A stretch of DNA of 64,000 nucleotides from positions 8,184,001 to 8,248,000 of the forward strand of contig NZ_CP109430.1 of NCBI RefSeq assembly GCF_036250735.1. Direction: 5' to 3'. Position 1 is the stretch's first letter, and each line of letters opens with the position of its first letter. This stretch comes from Streptosporangium sp. NBC_01495 (GTDB lineage: Bacteria; Actinomycetota; Actinomycetes; Streptosporangiales; Streptosporangiaceae). The translations under genes were made by a program, and so were the position numbers. Positions 1 to 8,329 of the stretch are shown here, piece by piece. The notes beneath the pieces are model-generated. The model made no database searches and was not told where the DNA came from. It worked only from the letters and a program-made list of their open reading frames with translations.

Positions 1-504
1 ATTCAGGTCCTCCTGGCAGCGTTCGAGCCAGTCGAGGTCGGCCTGGAGGTGCAGCATGGCCCCCTCGACCAGCAGGAGCGCGACGCGATTCTCCGGGTCG
101 GTGCGCTCGGCGAGTTCGTTGAGGTCACGCATGAGTCCAAGGTAGTGACGGCGCTGGCGGTTGATCATCGCCATCCTGTCAGCGATGCCGGTCATCGGGG
201 CCAGTACGAGCTTCATGAAGAACTCGTCCCGGACCCTGGGGCCCTCGGTGGGCTCGTCCACCCACGTTTCGAGGATCTCGCGGCCGTCGGCCGTCAGGTA
301 GTAGACCTTCTTGTTCGGCCGGTTGGACTGCTCGACGTCCACGGCGCGCACCAGGCCGTCCTTCTCCAGACGGCCGAGCGTGACGTAGACCTGCCCGATG
401 TTCGGTGAAGGGTAGGCGCTGCCGAAGATCTGTTCAAGTGCCTGTTTGAGCTCGTAGCCGTGGGCAGGTTCCTTCGCGAGGAGCGCCAGCAGCGTCAGCC
501 GCAC
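1..504 (-). CDS. PadR family transcriptional regulator (3' end cut by window edge)
   Basis: The reverse strand reads from a GTG at 504 down to base 1 without a stop, 168 codons so far. A GAGGAGG ribosome site lies six bases upstream (511-517). The protein begins VRLTLLALLAKEPAHGYELK and continues with a winged-helix section (PSPNIGQVYVTLGRLEKDGL, then KVYYLTADGREILE), which is the PadR N-terminal domain, followed by the helical C-terminal dimerisation region (ALLLVEGAMLHLQADLDWLE). PadR proteins are dimeric, usually ligand-responsive repressors. It is divergent from the sugar transporter operon that starts at 633, and a PadR-like palindrome lies in the shared gap, so it probably controls that operon, itself, or both. 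The effector and the true C-terminus cannot be seen. Confidence 0.88.
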   Translation of the reverse strand, partial: MRLTLLALLAKEPAHGYELKQALEQIFGSAYPSPNIGQVYVTLGRLEKDGLVRAVDVEQSNRPNKKVYYLTADGREILETWVDEPTEGPRVRDEFFMKLVLAPMTGIADRMAMINRQRRHYLGLMRDLNELAERTDPENRVALLLVEGAMLHLQADLDWLERCQEDLN

Positions 505-553
505 GCCCCACCTCCTCGGGGAGCTCGTTACGTGAGCGTTATGGGGTTATCCG

Positions 554-584
554 TTGACGGTGATGTTATCGCTATGCATAACAT
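554..584 (+). promoter_or_regulatory. Putative promoter with overlapping PadR-type operator
   Basis: ATGTTAT (563-569) and ATAACAT (578-584) form a perfect 7-bp inverted repeat with an 8-base spacer. This fits the ATGT-N8-ACAT pattern described for PadR operators. A TTGACG (554-559) and CATAAC (577-582) separated by 17 bases make a plausible -35/-10 pair for the operon at 633, so the right half-site covers the -10. Binding there would repress the transporter genes. The promoter assignment is inference. Confidence 0.55.
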
Positions 585-632
585 GCATGCATCTACCTAA
601 CACGTATGTAACCAACTGGAAACCGGGAGGTC

Positions 633-1904
633 ATGGTGCGCCGACTCATCCCCGTCGCGCTCGCCGGGCTTCTCGGGCTTCTCGGTGCGGGGTGCTCGGC
701 GGCCGGCGCGCGGGAGACCGAACGGTTCGGCGGGACGGGTCCCTTCACCCTCGTGATCGGTCGCGACACGACCGCCTACCTGCAGCCGCTGCTCGACCGG
801 TGGAACCAGACCCACCCCGGGGAGCGGGCGACCCTGCTCGAGCTCCCCGAGGCGGCCGACGAGCAGCGCGCCCAGATGGTCGCCAACCTACAGGCCAGGA
901 GCGACCGCTACGACGTGCTCGGGCTCGACGTGGTCTGGACGGCGGAGTTCGCCGAGGCCGGCTGGATCCTGCCGCTGGAGCGCGCGATGTTCCCGCTCAA
1001 CCGGTTCCTGCCGCCGGTCGTCGACACGGCGGTCTACCGGGGCAAGCTCTGGGCGGTTCCGTACACCAGCAACGCCGGCCTCCTCTACTACCGCAAGGAC
1101 CTGCTGGCCAAGGAGGGCTTCAAGCCGCCGAAGACCTGGGGGGAGCTGCGCACCCAGGCACGCGCCCTGCACGGGAAGTACGGCATCGGCGGCTACGCGG
1201 GGCAGTTCCTGGCCTACGAGGGCCTGACCGTCAACTTCGCCGAGGCCGTGCAGTCGGCGGGCGGGCAGATCCTCAGCCCGGACGGCACCAAGGTCACCAT
1301 GGACGTGACCAAGGCGAAGGCCGGTCTGGACTTCCTGGTGGACGGGTTCCGGGAGGGTTGGATCCCGCCCGAGTCCCTCTCCTTCAAGGAGGAGGAGTCG
1401 CGGCTGGCCTTCCAGGAGGGCAGGCTGGCCTTCGCCCGCAACTGGCCGCACGCGTACGGGCCGGCCACCGACTCGTCCGTCGCGGACAGGTTCGGGGTCA
1501 CCCGGCTTCCCGGGCCGAACGGGCCGGGAACGGGCTCGCTCGGCGGCTACAACCTCGCGGTGAGCGCCTTCTCCAAGCGGCAGAAGTCGGCCACCGAGTT
1601 CATCCGCTACTTCACCAGCCTGGAGAACCAGCGGCGGGTGCTCGCCGACGGCTCGTTCCCGCCCGTGTGGGCCGAGCTGTACGACGACCCCGGTCTGATC
1701 AAGCGTTTTCCCTACCTGCCGGTCCTGAAGCAGAGCATCCTCTCCGCCCGGCCCCGGCCCGCCAGCGCCAACTACAACCAGGTGAGCCTGGTGATCGCCA
1801 GCGCGGTCTCCAACGCCCTCACACCGCCCTTCACGAAGGACGACAGTGACGACGTCGCCTCCTCCATGAAGGGCCAACTAGAAGAGATCATCCGGGCTCA
1901 ATGA
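633..1904 (+). CDS. Sugar ABC transporter substrate-binding lipoprotein (first)
   Basis: This 423-residue extracellular solute-binding protein (family 1, MalE-like) captures a sugar or oligosaccharide outside the membrane and hands it to the permeases encoded downstream. The N-terminus has a basic start, a hydrophobic stretch and a lipobox (LLGAGC), so it should be a lipid-anchored lipoprotein. Typical family features include VDTAVYRGKLWAVPYTSN and NAGLLYYRKDLLAKEG. GGGAGG at 625-630 sits only two bases before the ATG at 633, so the GTG at 636 may be used instead. A second, different binding protein follows at 2011. Substrate is unknown; alpha-glucosides such as trehalose or maltose are the usual ligands of this group. 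Confidence 0.88.
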   Translation: MVRRLIPVALAGLLGLLGAGCSAAGARETERFGGTGPFTLVIGRDTTAYLQPLLDRWNQTHPGERATLLELPEAADEQRAQMVANLQARSDRYDVLGLDVVWTAEFAEAGWILPLERAMFPLNRFLPPVVDTAVYRGKLWAVPYTSNAGLLYYRKDLLAKEGFKPPKTWGELRTQARALHGKYGIGGYAGQFLAYEGLTVNFAEAVQSAGGQILSPDGTKVTMDVTKAKAGLDFLVDGFREGWIPPESLSFKEEESRLAFQEGRLAFARNWPHAYGPATDSSVADRFGVTRLPGPNGPGTGSLGGYNLAVSAFSKRQKSATEFIRYFTSLENQRRVLADGSFPPVWAELYDDPGLIKRFPYLPVLKQSILSARPRPASANYNQVSLVIASAVSNALTPPFTKDDSDDVASSMKGQLEEIIRAQ

Positions 1905-1905
1905 C

Positions 1906-1924
1906 GCCGGGGTGATCCCCCGGC
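1906..1924 (+). terminator. Small GC hairpin between the two binding-protein genes
   Basis: GCCGGGG (1906-1912) pairs with CCCCGGC (1918-1924) right after the stop of the first binding protein. There is no T-run. It could be a 3' stabilising or attenuating stem-loop that tunes the relative amounts of the two proteins, not a full terminator. Confidence 0.3.
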
Positions 1925-2010
1925 AGAAGCCGTCATCCCCATTTCGGCTGCTTGTTCGTCCCATATATCCCTCCATTTCAAGTTTTAACGTTCCAGGAGG
2001 TCTGTTCAGC

Positions 2011-3339
2011 ATGCGCAGAACCATTGCCGCAGTGACAACGGCGGGACTCGCCCTGGCACTCGCCGCGTGCGGCGGCGGCGAGTCGGCCGCCCCGGCACCG
2101 GCCGCGAGCGGCAGCGAGTCCGCGCCGGCCCCGGCCGCCAAGACCCTCGAAGGGGTGACCGTCGAGGTCGCCGCCAAGTGGACCGGCGCCGAGCAGGCCA
2201 ACTTCGAGGCGGTGCTCAAGGCGTTCCAGGCGAAGACCGGCGCCAAGGTCACCTACGCCTCCACCGGCGAGGACACCGGCGCCTACCTCGGCCCGCGCAT
2301 CGAGGGCGGCAACCCGCCGGACGTCGCGATCCTGCCCCAGCCCGGCCTGGTCCAGCAGTACGCGGACCAGAAGGCGCTCAAGCCGCTCACCGCCGAGGTC
2401 CTGAAGCAGATCGACGACAACTACACCCCGTACTGGAAGGAACTCGGCTCCGCCGACGGCCAGTCCTACGGCGTGCTGGTGAAGGCGGCCCACAAGTCGC
2501 TCGTCTGGTACCGCGACCAGGCCTTCCAGGACGCCGGGGCGACGCCCCCGGCCACCTGGGACGACCTGATCAAGACCGCCCAGACGATCGCCGACTCCGG
2601 CACCCCGCCGTTTTCCCTGTGCGGCGCCTCCGGCTGGACCCTGACCGACCTGTTCGAGAACGTCTACCTGTCCACCGCGGGCCCGGAGAACTACACCAAG
2701 CTCTCCAAGCACGAGATCCCGTGGACCGACCCCAGCGTGACGACCGCGCTGGAGAAGATCGGGCAGCTCGTCGGCAAGAAGGAGTTCCTGCTCGGCGGCT
2801 CCGCCGGCGCCCTGCAGACCGACTTCCCGACCTGCGTGACCCAGGTCTACGGCCAGGACAAGTCGGCGATGGTCATCGAGGCGGACTTCGTGGGCGTCAC
2901 GGCCGAGCAGTCGGGCGCGAAGCTCGGCGAGGAGGCCAAGTACTTCCCGTTCCCGAAGGCCGGTGAGACCGAGCCGGTCGTGCTGGGCGGCGACATCGCG
3001 GTGGCGCTGAAGGACTCCAAGGGCGCGATGGCGCTGCTGGAGTTCCTCGCCTCCAAGGAGGGCGGCGAGGTCTGGGCGAAGCTCCCCGGCTACCTCTCTC
3101 CCAACCGCAACGTCTCGCCCGACAACTACCCGGACGAGCTGACCAAGAAGCTCGCCGAGACGATCATCGCCGCCGGCGACGCCGTCCGCTACGACATGTC
3201 CGACCTCGCGCCCAGCGCCTTCGGCGGCACCGACGGCAAGGCCGAGTGGAAGTTCCTGCAGGACTTCGTCCGCGACCCCTCGGACATCAAGGGCATCCAG
3301 ACCAAGCTTGAGGCCGAGGCCAAGAAGGCCTGGAAGTAA
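2011..3339 (+). CDS. Sugar ABC transporter substrate-binding lipoprotein (second)
   Basis: A 442-residue family 1 solute-binding protein. I start it at the ATG 2011 because GGAGG (1996-2000) is ten bases upstream and the protein then opens with a classical signal and lipobox (MRRTIAAVTTAGLALALAAC), followed by a Gly/Ser/Ala/Pro linker typical of tethered lipoproteins. The mature part shows the alpha-glucoside-binding style: VAAKWTGAEQANFEAVLKAF, GGNPPDVAILPQPGLV and KSLVWYRDQAF. The stop overlaps the ribosome site of the permease at 3351, so it is translationally coupled to it. It is the more likely cognate receptor for the permeases; the protein at 633 would then be an accessory or alternative receptor. 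Confidence 0.9.
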   Translation: MRRTIAAVTTAGLALALAACGGGESAAPAPAASGSESAPAPAAKTLEGVTVEVAAKWTGAEQANFEAVLKAFQAKTGAKVTYASTGEDTGAYLGPRIEGGNPPDVAILPQPGLVQQYADQKALKPLTAEVLKQIDDNYTPYWKELGSADGQSYGVLVKAAHKSLVWYRDQAFQDAGATPPATWDDLIKTAQTIADSGTPPFSLCGASGWTLTDLFENVYLSTAGPENYTKLSKHEIPWTDPSVTTALEKIGQLVGKKEFLLGGSAGALQTDFPTCVTQVYGQDKSAMVIEADFVGVTAEQSGAKLGEEAKYFPFPKAGETEPVVLGGDIAVALKDSKGAMALLEFLASKEGGEVWAKLPGYLSPNRNVSPDNYPDELTKKLAETIIAAGDAVRYDMSDLAPSAFGGTDGKAEWKFLQDFVRDPSDIKGIQTKLEAEAKKAWK

Positions 3340-3350
3340 GGAGAGCGGCC

Positions 3351-4973
3351 GTGACCGATCGGTTAGACGGCCCGCAGGGTCCGCGTGGCGGCGACGTCGC
3401 CCGCGGCCCCTCCTCCGGACCTGACGACACCCGGGGGCCGGCGCAGGACGCCGGCCCCGCCCACACCCCCGACACCACCCCCGGCGCCCGTACGACCGGC
3501 GCCGGAGCCCCCGCAGCCCCGGCCGGCGGCGAGACCCCGGAGACCCCTGAGCCCTCCGGGACGACGGCCTCCGGCGGCGGGAACGGCCACCCGGCCGCGC
3601 CGGTCACCGGACCGGCACTCGCGACGGCCGGGGCCGCGACTCCGGCGGCTCCGGCGGCTCCGGCGACGGTGCCCGCCGGGGCCTCCCGGCTGGGACCGCG
3701 GCCGACGCTGGCGCTCTGGTTCCTGCTGCCGGGCGCGCTCCTGCTCGGCGTGATGGTGATCTACCCGATCATCTACTCGATCTTCCGTAGCCTCTACGAC
3801 GCCGGCGGCAGCACCTTCGTCGGGGTCGACAACTACGCGACGATCTTCAGCGACTCCTCCACCCTGACCACGATCAGAAACAACCTGATCTGGGTCGCGG
3901 TGGCCCCCGCCCTGGTCACCGTGGTCGGCCTCATCTTCGCGGTGCTGACCGAGCGGATCCGCTGGGCGACCGCGTTCAAGCTGGTCGTGTTCATGCCGAT
4001 GGCCGTCTCCCTGATGGCCTCCGGCGTCATCTTCCGCCTGGTCTACGAGCAGGCCCCCGACCGGGGTGTGGCCAACGCCGTGATCACCTCGGTGACCGGC
4101 CTCTTCGGCTCGGACCAGGGCTACCCGGACGCCCGTCCCAGGGAGAACGACCAGTCCCCGGTCGCCCCCGGTCAGGGCGGCGGGGTGGTGGCCAAGCAGC
4201 CCGCGCAGCCGGGGCAGGCGGTGCTCCTGCCGCTCGTGGGCGTGAAGCCCGCCACCCTCGCCTCGGCCTCGGCGGCGAAGGCGGCCCAGCCGGGCCCCGG
4301 CGAACTGGCCGGAACCGTCTGGTTCGACTTCACCCAGGGCGGCGGCGGCGCGCCCAACCAGGTGGACGGCACCGAGAAGGCCCTGGCCGGAATGACGGTC
4401 GAGGCGGTGCAGAACGGCGCCGTCAAGGCCACCGCCACCAGCGAGGCCGACGGCACCTTCCGCTTCACCGGGCTCGCGCCGGGTGACTACCAGGTGCGGT
4501 TGCCGCAGTCGAACTTCGACGCGGCCTTCGGCGGGATCTCCTGGCTGGGCCCGACACTGATCACCCCGGCGATCATCGGCGCGTTCATCTGGGTGTGGGC
4601 CGGGTTCGCCATGGTGCTGATCGCGGCCGGGCTCGCGGCCATCCCGCGCGACGCGCTGGAGGCGGCCCGCATCGACGGCGCCACCGAGTGGCAGGTGTTC
4701 CGCAAGATCACCGTCCCGCTGCTCTCCCCGGTGCTGCTCGTCGTGTTCGTCACGATGATCATCAATACCCTGAAGGTCTTCGACCTGGTCTTCGTCATCG
4801 CGCCGGGATCGGTGCAGCCGCAGGCCAACGTGATCGCGCTGGAGATGTGGCGGGTCTCGTTCGGCGGAGGCAGCAACCAGGGGCTGGGCAGCGCGCTCGC
4901 CATCTTCCTGCTGATCCTCGTCCTGCCCTTCATGATTCTCAACATCCGCCGGTTCAGGAGGGACAACCAGTGA
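3351..4973 (+). CDS. Sugar ABC transporter permease (MalF type) with N-terminal tail and inserted beta domain
   Basis: A 540-residue inner-membrane permease, nearly twice the usual length of about 300. The GTG start at 3351 follows AAGGAG by seven bases. Residues 1-115 are a Pro/Ala/Gly/Thr-rich hydrophilic tail. Membrane helices begin near residue 122 (LWFLLPGALLLGVMVIYPII). After the third helix (about 233) comes a roughly 155-residue extramembrane insert containing AGTVWFDFTQGGG and TATSEADGTFRFTGLAPGDY, which resembles a carboxypeptidase-regulatory/prealbumin-like beta-sandwich. The permease signature EAA loop follows (DALEAARIDGATEWQVFRKI). It pairs with the permease at 4970. No ATP-binding subunit is encoded nearby, so it probably uses a shared MsiK-type ATPase. 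Confidence 0.88.
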   Translation: MTDRLDGPQGPRGGDVARGPSSGPDDTRGPAQDAGPAHTPDTTPGARTTGAGAPAAPAGGETPETPEPSGTTASGGGNGHPAAPVTGPALATAGAATPAAPAAPATVPAGASRLGPRPTLALWFLLPGALLLGVMVIYPIIYSIFRSLYDAGGSTFVGVDNYATIFSDSSTLTTIRNNLIWVAVAPALVTVVGLIFAVLTERIRWATAFKLVVFMPMAVSLMASGVIFRLVYEQAPDRGVANAVITSVTGLFGSDQGYPDARPRENDQSPVAPGQGGGVVAKQPAQPGQAVLLPLVGVKPATLASASAAKAAQPGPGELAGTVWFDFTQGGGGAPNQVDGTEKALAGMTVEAVQNGAVKATATSEADGTFRFTGLAPGDYQVRLPQSNFDAAFGGISWLGPTLITPAIIGAFIWVWAGFAMVLIAAGLAAIPRDALEAARIDGATEWQVFRKITVPLLSPVLLVVFVTMIINTLKVFDLVFVIAPGSVQPQANVIALEMWRVSFGGGSNQGLGSALAIFLLILVLPFMILNIRRFRRDNQ

Positions 4974-5845
4974 CGACCTCCACCCTCGGCGCCCCGCCCC
5001 GCGGCGCCCTCGGCAGGATCGTGGACCGGCTGGGCGGCGGCCTGGTCCAGGCGGTACTGATAGTGATCGGCCTGTTCTGGCTGGTTCCCACCCTGGGCCT
5101 GTTCGTGGTCTCGATTCGCGACGAGACGGCCAACAACTCCACCGGCTGGTGGACGATCCTCACCAAGCCGGCCGAGCTGACGCTCAAGAACTACTCCGAC
5201 CTGCTGGCCACCGGGTTCACCGCGTCGTTCTGGAACACCGTGTTCATCACGGTGCCCTCGACCGTCCTGGTGATCGGCATCGCCGCCATGGCGGCGTACG
5301 CGTTCGCCTGGATGGAGTTTCCCGGCAGGGACGCGCTGTTCCTGGTGGTGGTCGGCCTGCTGGTGGTGCCGACCCAGATCGCGCTGATCCCGATCGCGAA
5401 ACTGTACGGCTCGGCCGGGATCTTCGGCTCCATCGCGAGCGTGGTGCTCTTCCACGTCGCCTTCGGCCTCCCCTTCGCCATCTTCCTGCTCCGCAACTTC
5501 TTCGCGGGCATCCCGCGCTCGCTGCTGGAGGCGGCGCGGATGGACGGCGCGGGAGAGTGGAAGATCTTCTCGACCGTGGTGTTCCCGCTGGCCAAACCGG
5601 CGGTCGCCTCGCTCGGGATCTTCCAGTTCCTCTGGGTCTGGAACGACCTGCTCGTCTCGCTGGTCTTCGCCAACGCCGAGAACCAGCCCATGACCAAGGC
5701 CCTGCAGTCCCAAATGCGGCAATTCGGGACTAACGTGGACATTCTTGCGCCAGGAGCTTTCCTGTCGCTGATTATCCCGTTGATCCTCTTTTTCGCCTTC
5801 CAGCGATATTTCGTCCAAGGGATGATGGCTGGTTCGGTGAAGTAG
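4970..5845 (+). CDS. Sugar ABC transporter permease (MalG type)
   Basis: A 291-residue permease of normal length. Its GTG start overlaps the previous stop (GTGA at 4970-4973) and CAGGAGGG lies seven bases upstream, so the two permeases are coupled. Six hydrophobic segments are visible, for example VLIVIGLFWLVPTLGLFVVS and ALFLVVVGLLVVPTQIALIP. The EAA loop reads SLLEAARMDGAGEWKIFSTV. It should heterodimerise with the 3351 permease and bind a shared ATPase. It is the last gene of the operon; a GC stem-loop follows. Confidence 0.92.
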   Translation: MTTSTLGAPPRGALGRIVDRLGGGLVQAVLIVIGLFWLVPTLGLFVVSIRDETANNSTGWWTILTKPAELTLKNYSDLLATGFTASFWNTVFITVPSTVLVIGIAAMAAYAFAWMEFPGRDALFLVVVGLLVVPTQIALIPIAKLYGSAGIFGSIASVVLFHVAFGLPFAIFLLRNFFAGIPRSLLEAARMDGAGEWKIFSTVVFPLAKPAVASLGIFQFLWVWNDLLVSLVFANAENQPMTKALQSQMRQFGTNVDILAPGAFLSLIIPLILFFAFQRYFVQGMMAGSVK

Positions 5846-5856
5846 ATAACAGGGGC

Positions 5857-5905
5857 AGGCCCGGTGCGGCACGCGCTGATTTCCAGCACGCGGCGTACCG
5901 GGCCT
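5857..5905 (+). terminator. Stem-loop after the sugar transporter operon
   Basis: AGGCCCGGT (5857-5865) pairs perfectly with ACCGGGCCT (5897-5905), and the arms extend inward with G-U and mismatched pairs to a short ATTT loop. No T-tract follows, as is common in high-GC actinomycete terminators. Confidence 0.6.
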
Positions 5906-5928
5906 AAAACCTCGATAGGGTCCTGCAC

Positions 5929-6606
5929 ATGGCCGCACGTCCCTTGAACGAAGTCGTGGAAGCCGGGTGGGCCGAGGCCCTCGAACCCGTCGCCGAGAAG
6001 ATCGCCGAGATGGGCGAGTTCCTCCGGAAGGAGGTGGCGGAAGGCAGGCAGTACCTCCCCTCGGGCGCCAATGTGCTCCGCGCCTTCCAGCAGCCTTTTG
6101 ACCAGGTCAAGGTGCTGATCGTGGGCCAGGACCCGTATCCCACGCCGGGTCACCCGATCGGTCTGAGCTTCTCCGTCGCCGCGGATGTGCGCCCGATCCC
6201 GGGCAGCCTGCGCAACATCTACAAGGAGCTCACCGAGGACCTCGGGCTGCCGATGCCGGGCAACGGCGACCTGACCCCCTGGACCGAGCAGGGCGTGCTC
6301 CTACTCAACAGGGTGCTCACCGTCATGCCGGGCAAGCCCGCCTCGCACCGCGGCAAGGGCTGGGAAGAAGTCACCGAGCAGGCCATCAAGGCCCTCGTCG
6401 CCCGCGACAAGCCGATGGTGGCGATCCTGTGGGGACGCGACGCCCGCAACCTCCGCCCGATGCTCGGTTCCGTCCCGGCCATCGAGTCGGCACACCCCAG
6501 CCCCCTGTCGGCCCGCAGCGGCTTCTTCGGCTCCCGCCCGTTCAGCAAGACGAACGAGCTTCTCGAGCAGCAGGGCGCCGCCCCCGTGGAGTGGAAGCTC
6601 CCCTAG
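5929..6606 (+). CDS. ung: Uracil-DNA glycosylase, family 1
   Basis: A 225-residue enzyme that removes uracil from DNA and starts base-excision repair in the cytoplasm. The catalytic water-activating motif GQDPYPTPG carries the Asp at about residue 68, and the DNA-intercalating HPSPLSARSG loop has its His near residue 188. RVLTVMPGKPASHRGKGWEE and the closing FSKTNELLEQQG are also family-typical. Length matches family 1. It stands alone between two stem-loops, with no obvious operon partner. Confidence 0.95.
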   Translation: MAARPLNEVVEAGWAEALEPVAEKIAEMGEFLRKEVAEGRQYLPSGANVLRAFQQPFDQVKVLIVGQDPYPTPGHPIGLSFSVAADVRPIPGSLRNIYKELTEDLGLPMPGNGDLTPWTEQGVLLLNRVLTVMPGKPASHRGKGWEEVTEQAIKALVARDKPMVAILWGRDARNLRPMLGSVPAIESAHPSPLSARSGFFGSRPFSKTNELLEQQGAAPVEWKLP

Positions 6607-6643
6607 GCTGTTCCGACCATACCCAGGCACTAGGATTTCCACC

Positions 6644-7006
6644 ATGAGTGATGTATCGGGCACCGAACGCTATCTACGTCTGACCGTTGAGCTGACCGTG
6701 GAGGTGCAGGACATCGCCGCCCTGCAGGCCGCCGCGCTGAAAGAGATCAGCCACCCTGACGCCGATCTTGACGACGACGAGCGCAAGGAGCAGGCGGAGC
6801 TGGTCTCGGCCGACGACACCGGCGCCACCGCGCTGCAGTGGCTGATCGAGCCGGACCACGTCCTGGGGCTGATCGAGCATGTCGACCAGATCGAGCCCCG
6901 TGAGGCCGTGCTGGGCGTCGAGCCCTCTGACGGCCCCTCGGACGAGGATGAGGACGACGACGACCACGCGGGTCACGACCACGCCGGTCACGACCACAAG
7001 CACTGA
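6644..7006 (+). CDS. Uncharacterised acidic protein with histidine-rich C-terminus
   Basis: A 120-residue cytosolic protein of unknown function with no signal or membrane segment. The body (MSDVSGTERYLRLTVELTVE...) looks like a small alpha/beta domain. The last 25 residues change to an Asp/Glu run followed by HAGHDHAGHDHKH, seven histidines in thirteen residues, which could bind Ni, Zn or Cu. The ATG at 6644 sits in ACCATGAG with only a weak ribosome site. It lies 37 bases after ung and may share its transcript. A strong hairpin follows immediately. Confidence 0.72.
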   Translation: MSDVSGTERYLRLTVELTVEVQDIAALQAAALKEISHPDADLDDDERKEQAELVSADDTGATALQWLIEPDHVLGLIEHVDQIEPREAVLGVEPSDGPSDEDEDDDDHAGHDHAGHDHKH

Positions 7007-7020
7007 GCACGATTCCCACC

Positions 7021-7083
7021 GCCCCGGCGGTGGTGGGCCTTCCCGGCCAGGCGCCCCGCCGGGAGACCCACCACCGCCGGGGC
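7021..7083. terminator. Strong bidirectional terminator between convergent genes
   Basis: A perfect 17-bp stem joins 7021-7037 (GCCCCGGCGGTGGTGGG) to 7067-7083, with a second inner stem (TCCCGGC/GCCGGGA) in the loop and TTCT after the right arm. It lies between two convergent genes and probably ends transcription from both sides. Confidence 0.72.
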
Positions 7084-7227
7084 TTCTCGTCGTCCGGGCA
7101 CCACCCACCGCGAGGGCTCCCCACGACCGGGCCCTTCGCCGTGGAACGCCCGCCGGGGGAACGCCCGCCGGGGCCCTCATCGCGGGGCACCCTGCGGAGC
7201 GGGGCACCCGGCGGAAGGGCCCGCGTC

Positions 7228-8259
7228 TCAGCCGGTGACGATGACCTCCTCGCGGCGGGCCGCCAGGGCGTCCCGAAGCCGGGTCAGCTCTTCGCGGCGG
7301 ACGTCCAGGCCCTCGACCGTACGCCTCACCCACTCGGCGACGTCCGCCACGGCCGCGCCGGTGCTCTCGATCCGGTGGTGCTTGATCGCGTCGGTGATGA
7401 TGTTGTCGAAGAACATGTCGGCGAACCAGCGGGTGTCCACCTCGGGAAGCTTCGGGGCGACGTTCACGCCGATGTCGACGAGCTCCCTGGCGAAGGTGTC
7501 CAGCAGCTGCTGGGCGTGCCAGGCGGCCTCGTCCGCGTTACGCAGGTGACCGTGCTCCATCATGTCCGCGAAACCGCCGCCCCCGGCCAGCATGTCCCAC
7601 GTGGAGGCGCCCCGGGCGCCGCCCAGGCAGCGCAGGACCTCGCCGACCCCGTGGAACGCGTCGACCCCGGCCCGGTGGGCCTCCTGGTACTCCGCCAGGT
7701 CGGCGCGGGTGTCGGCGAGGCGCTGGTCGAGCTCGACCAGCTCGCGGCCCCTGGAGTCACCGGACGCGACCAGCCGGCGCTCCTCGCGCTCCAGCAGCGC
7801 GTCGTACTCCTCCCGCGCCGGCCCGAGCCCGGCGAGCCCCTCGTCGACGGCGGCCCGGTCGGCGTTCAGCCATTCGAGGCGGTTGCGCTGGCCGTCCAGG
7901 CGTTGCCGCACGGCCAGCACCTCGGCGCGCTCCCTGGCGAGCCGTTCGTCCCTGGATCCGGTGAGCCCGGCCAGGAGGGCGGAGAAACCGCCGCCCTCCA
8001 GCTTGGAGACGTCCTCCTCCTCCTTGGCGAGCAGGTCCTCGAGGTCACCCAGGAGCGCCGCGACCTCGTCGAGCTGCACGGCCACCGCGCCACGCCGGCT
8101 GGTCAGTTGTTCGAGCCGCCGTACTCGTTCGCGGGCGGTGAGCAGGGCGTCGGCGGCATCGGCGGCATAGGGGGTCACACCTGTGCGACGCGTGAGAGGG
8201 ACGATTCGTTCCGCACCACCCGTATCACCACTCAGCCCCTGTCCGGGCGGGCTCGACAC
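7228..8259 (-). CDS. Uncharacterised coiled-coil protein
   Basis: A cytosolic protein of up to 343 residues that I do not recognise. Residues 40-200 are almost entirely charged heptad-like coiled coil (ARERVRRLEQLTSRR..., LAKEEEDVSKLE, REEYDALLEREERRLV). The C-terminal third is a compact helical region with several Trp and Asp residues (STWDMLAGGGGFADMMEHGH, WFADMFFDNIITDAIKHHRI) and ends in another short coil. Start is uncertain: the longest frame begins at GTG 8259, but GTG 8178 (VTPYAADAADALL) would give 316 residues and looks more natural; neither has a clear ribosome site. A scaffold or cytoskeletal role is possible but not supported by a motif. Confidence 0.7.
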   Translation of the reverse strand: MSSPPGQGLSGDTGGAERIVPLTRRTGVTPYAADAADALLTARERVRRLEQLTSRRGAVAVQLDEVAALLGDLEDLLAKEEEDVSKLEGGGFSALLAGLTGSRDERLARERAEVLAVRQRLDGQRNRLEWLNADRAAVDEGLAGLGPAREEYDALLEREERRLVASGDSRGRELVELDQRLADTRADLAEYQEAHRAGVDAFHGVGEVLRCLGGARGASTWDMLAGGGGFADMMEHGHLRNADEAAWHAQQLLDTFARELVDIGVNVAPKLPEVDTRWFADMFFDNIITDAIKHHRIESTGAAVADVAEWVRRTVEGLDVRREELTRLRDALAARREEVIVTG

Positions 8260-8329
8260 CCAACCGGGGACGCCCGGAAGCCTCCAGAGCCGATCGCCAC
8301 CACCCGTATCACCTCACCGCCGGGCGGGT

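Noticed and set aside
49..408. Plus-strand open frame at the left edge
   Set aside because: It is antisense to the partial PadR gene, which has a good ribosome site and family motifs; the plus frame has neither.
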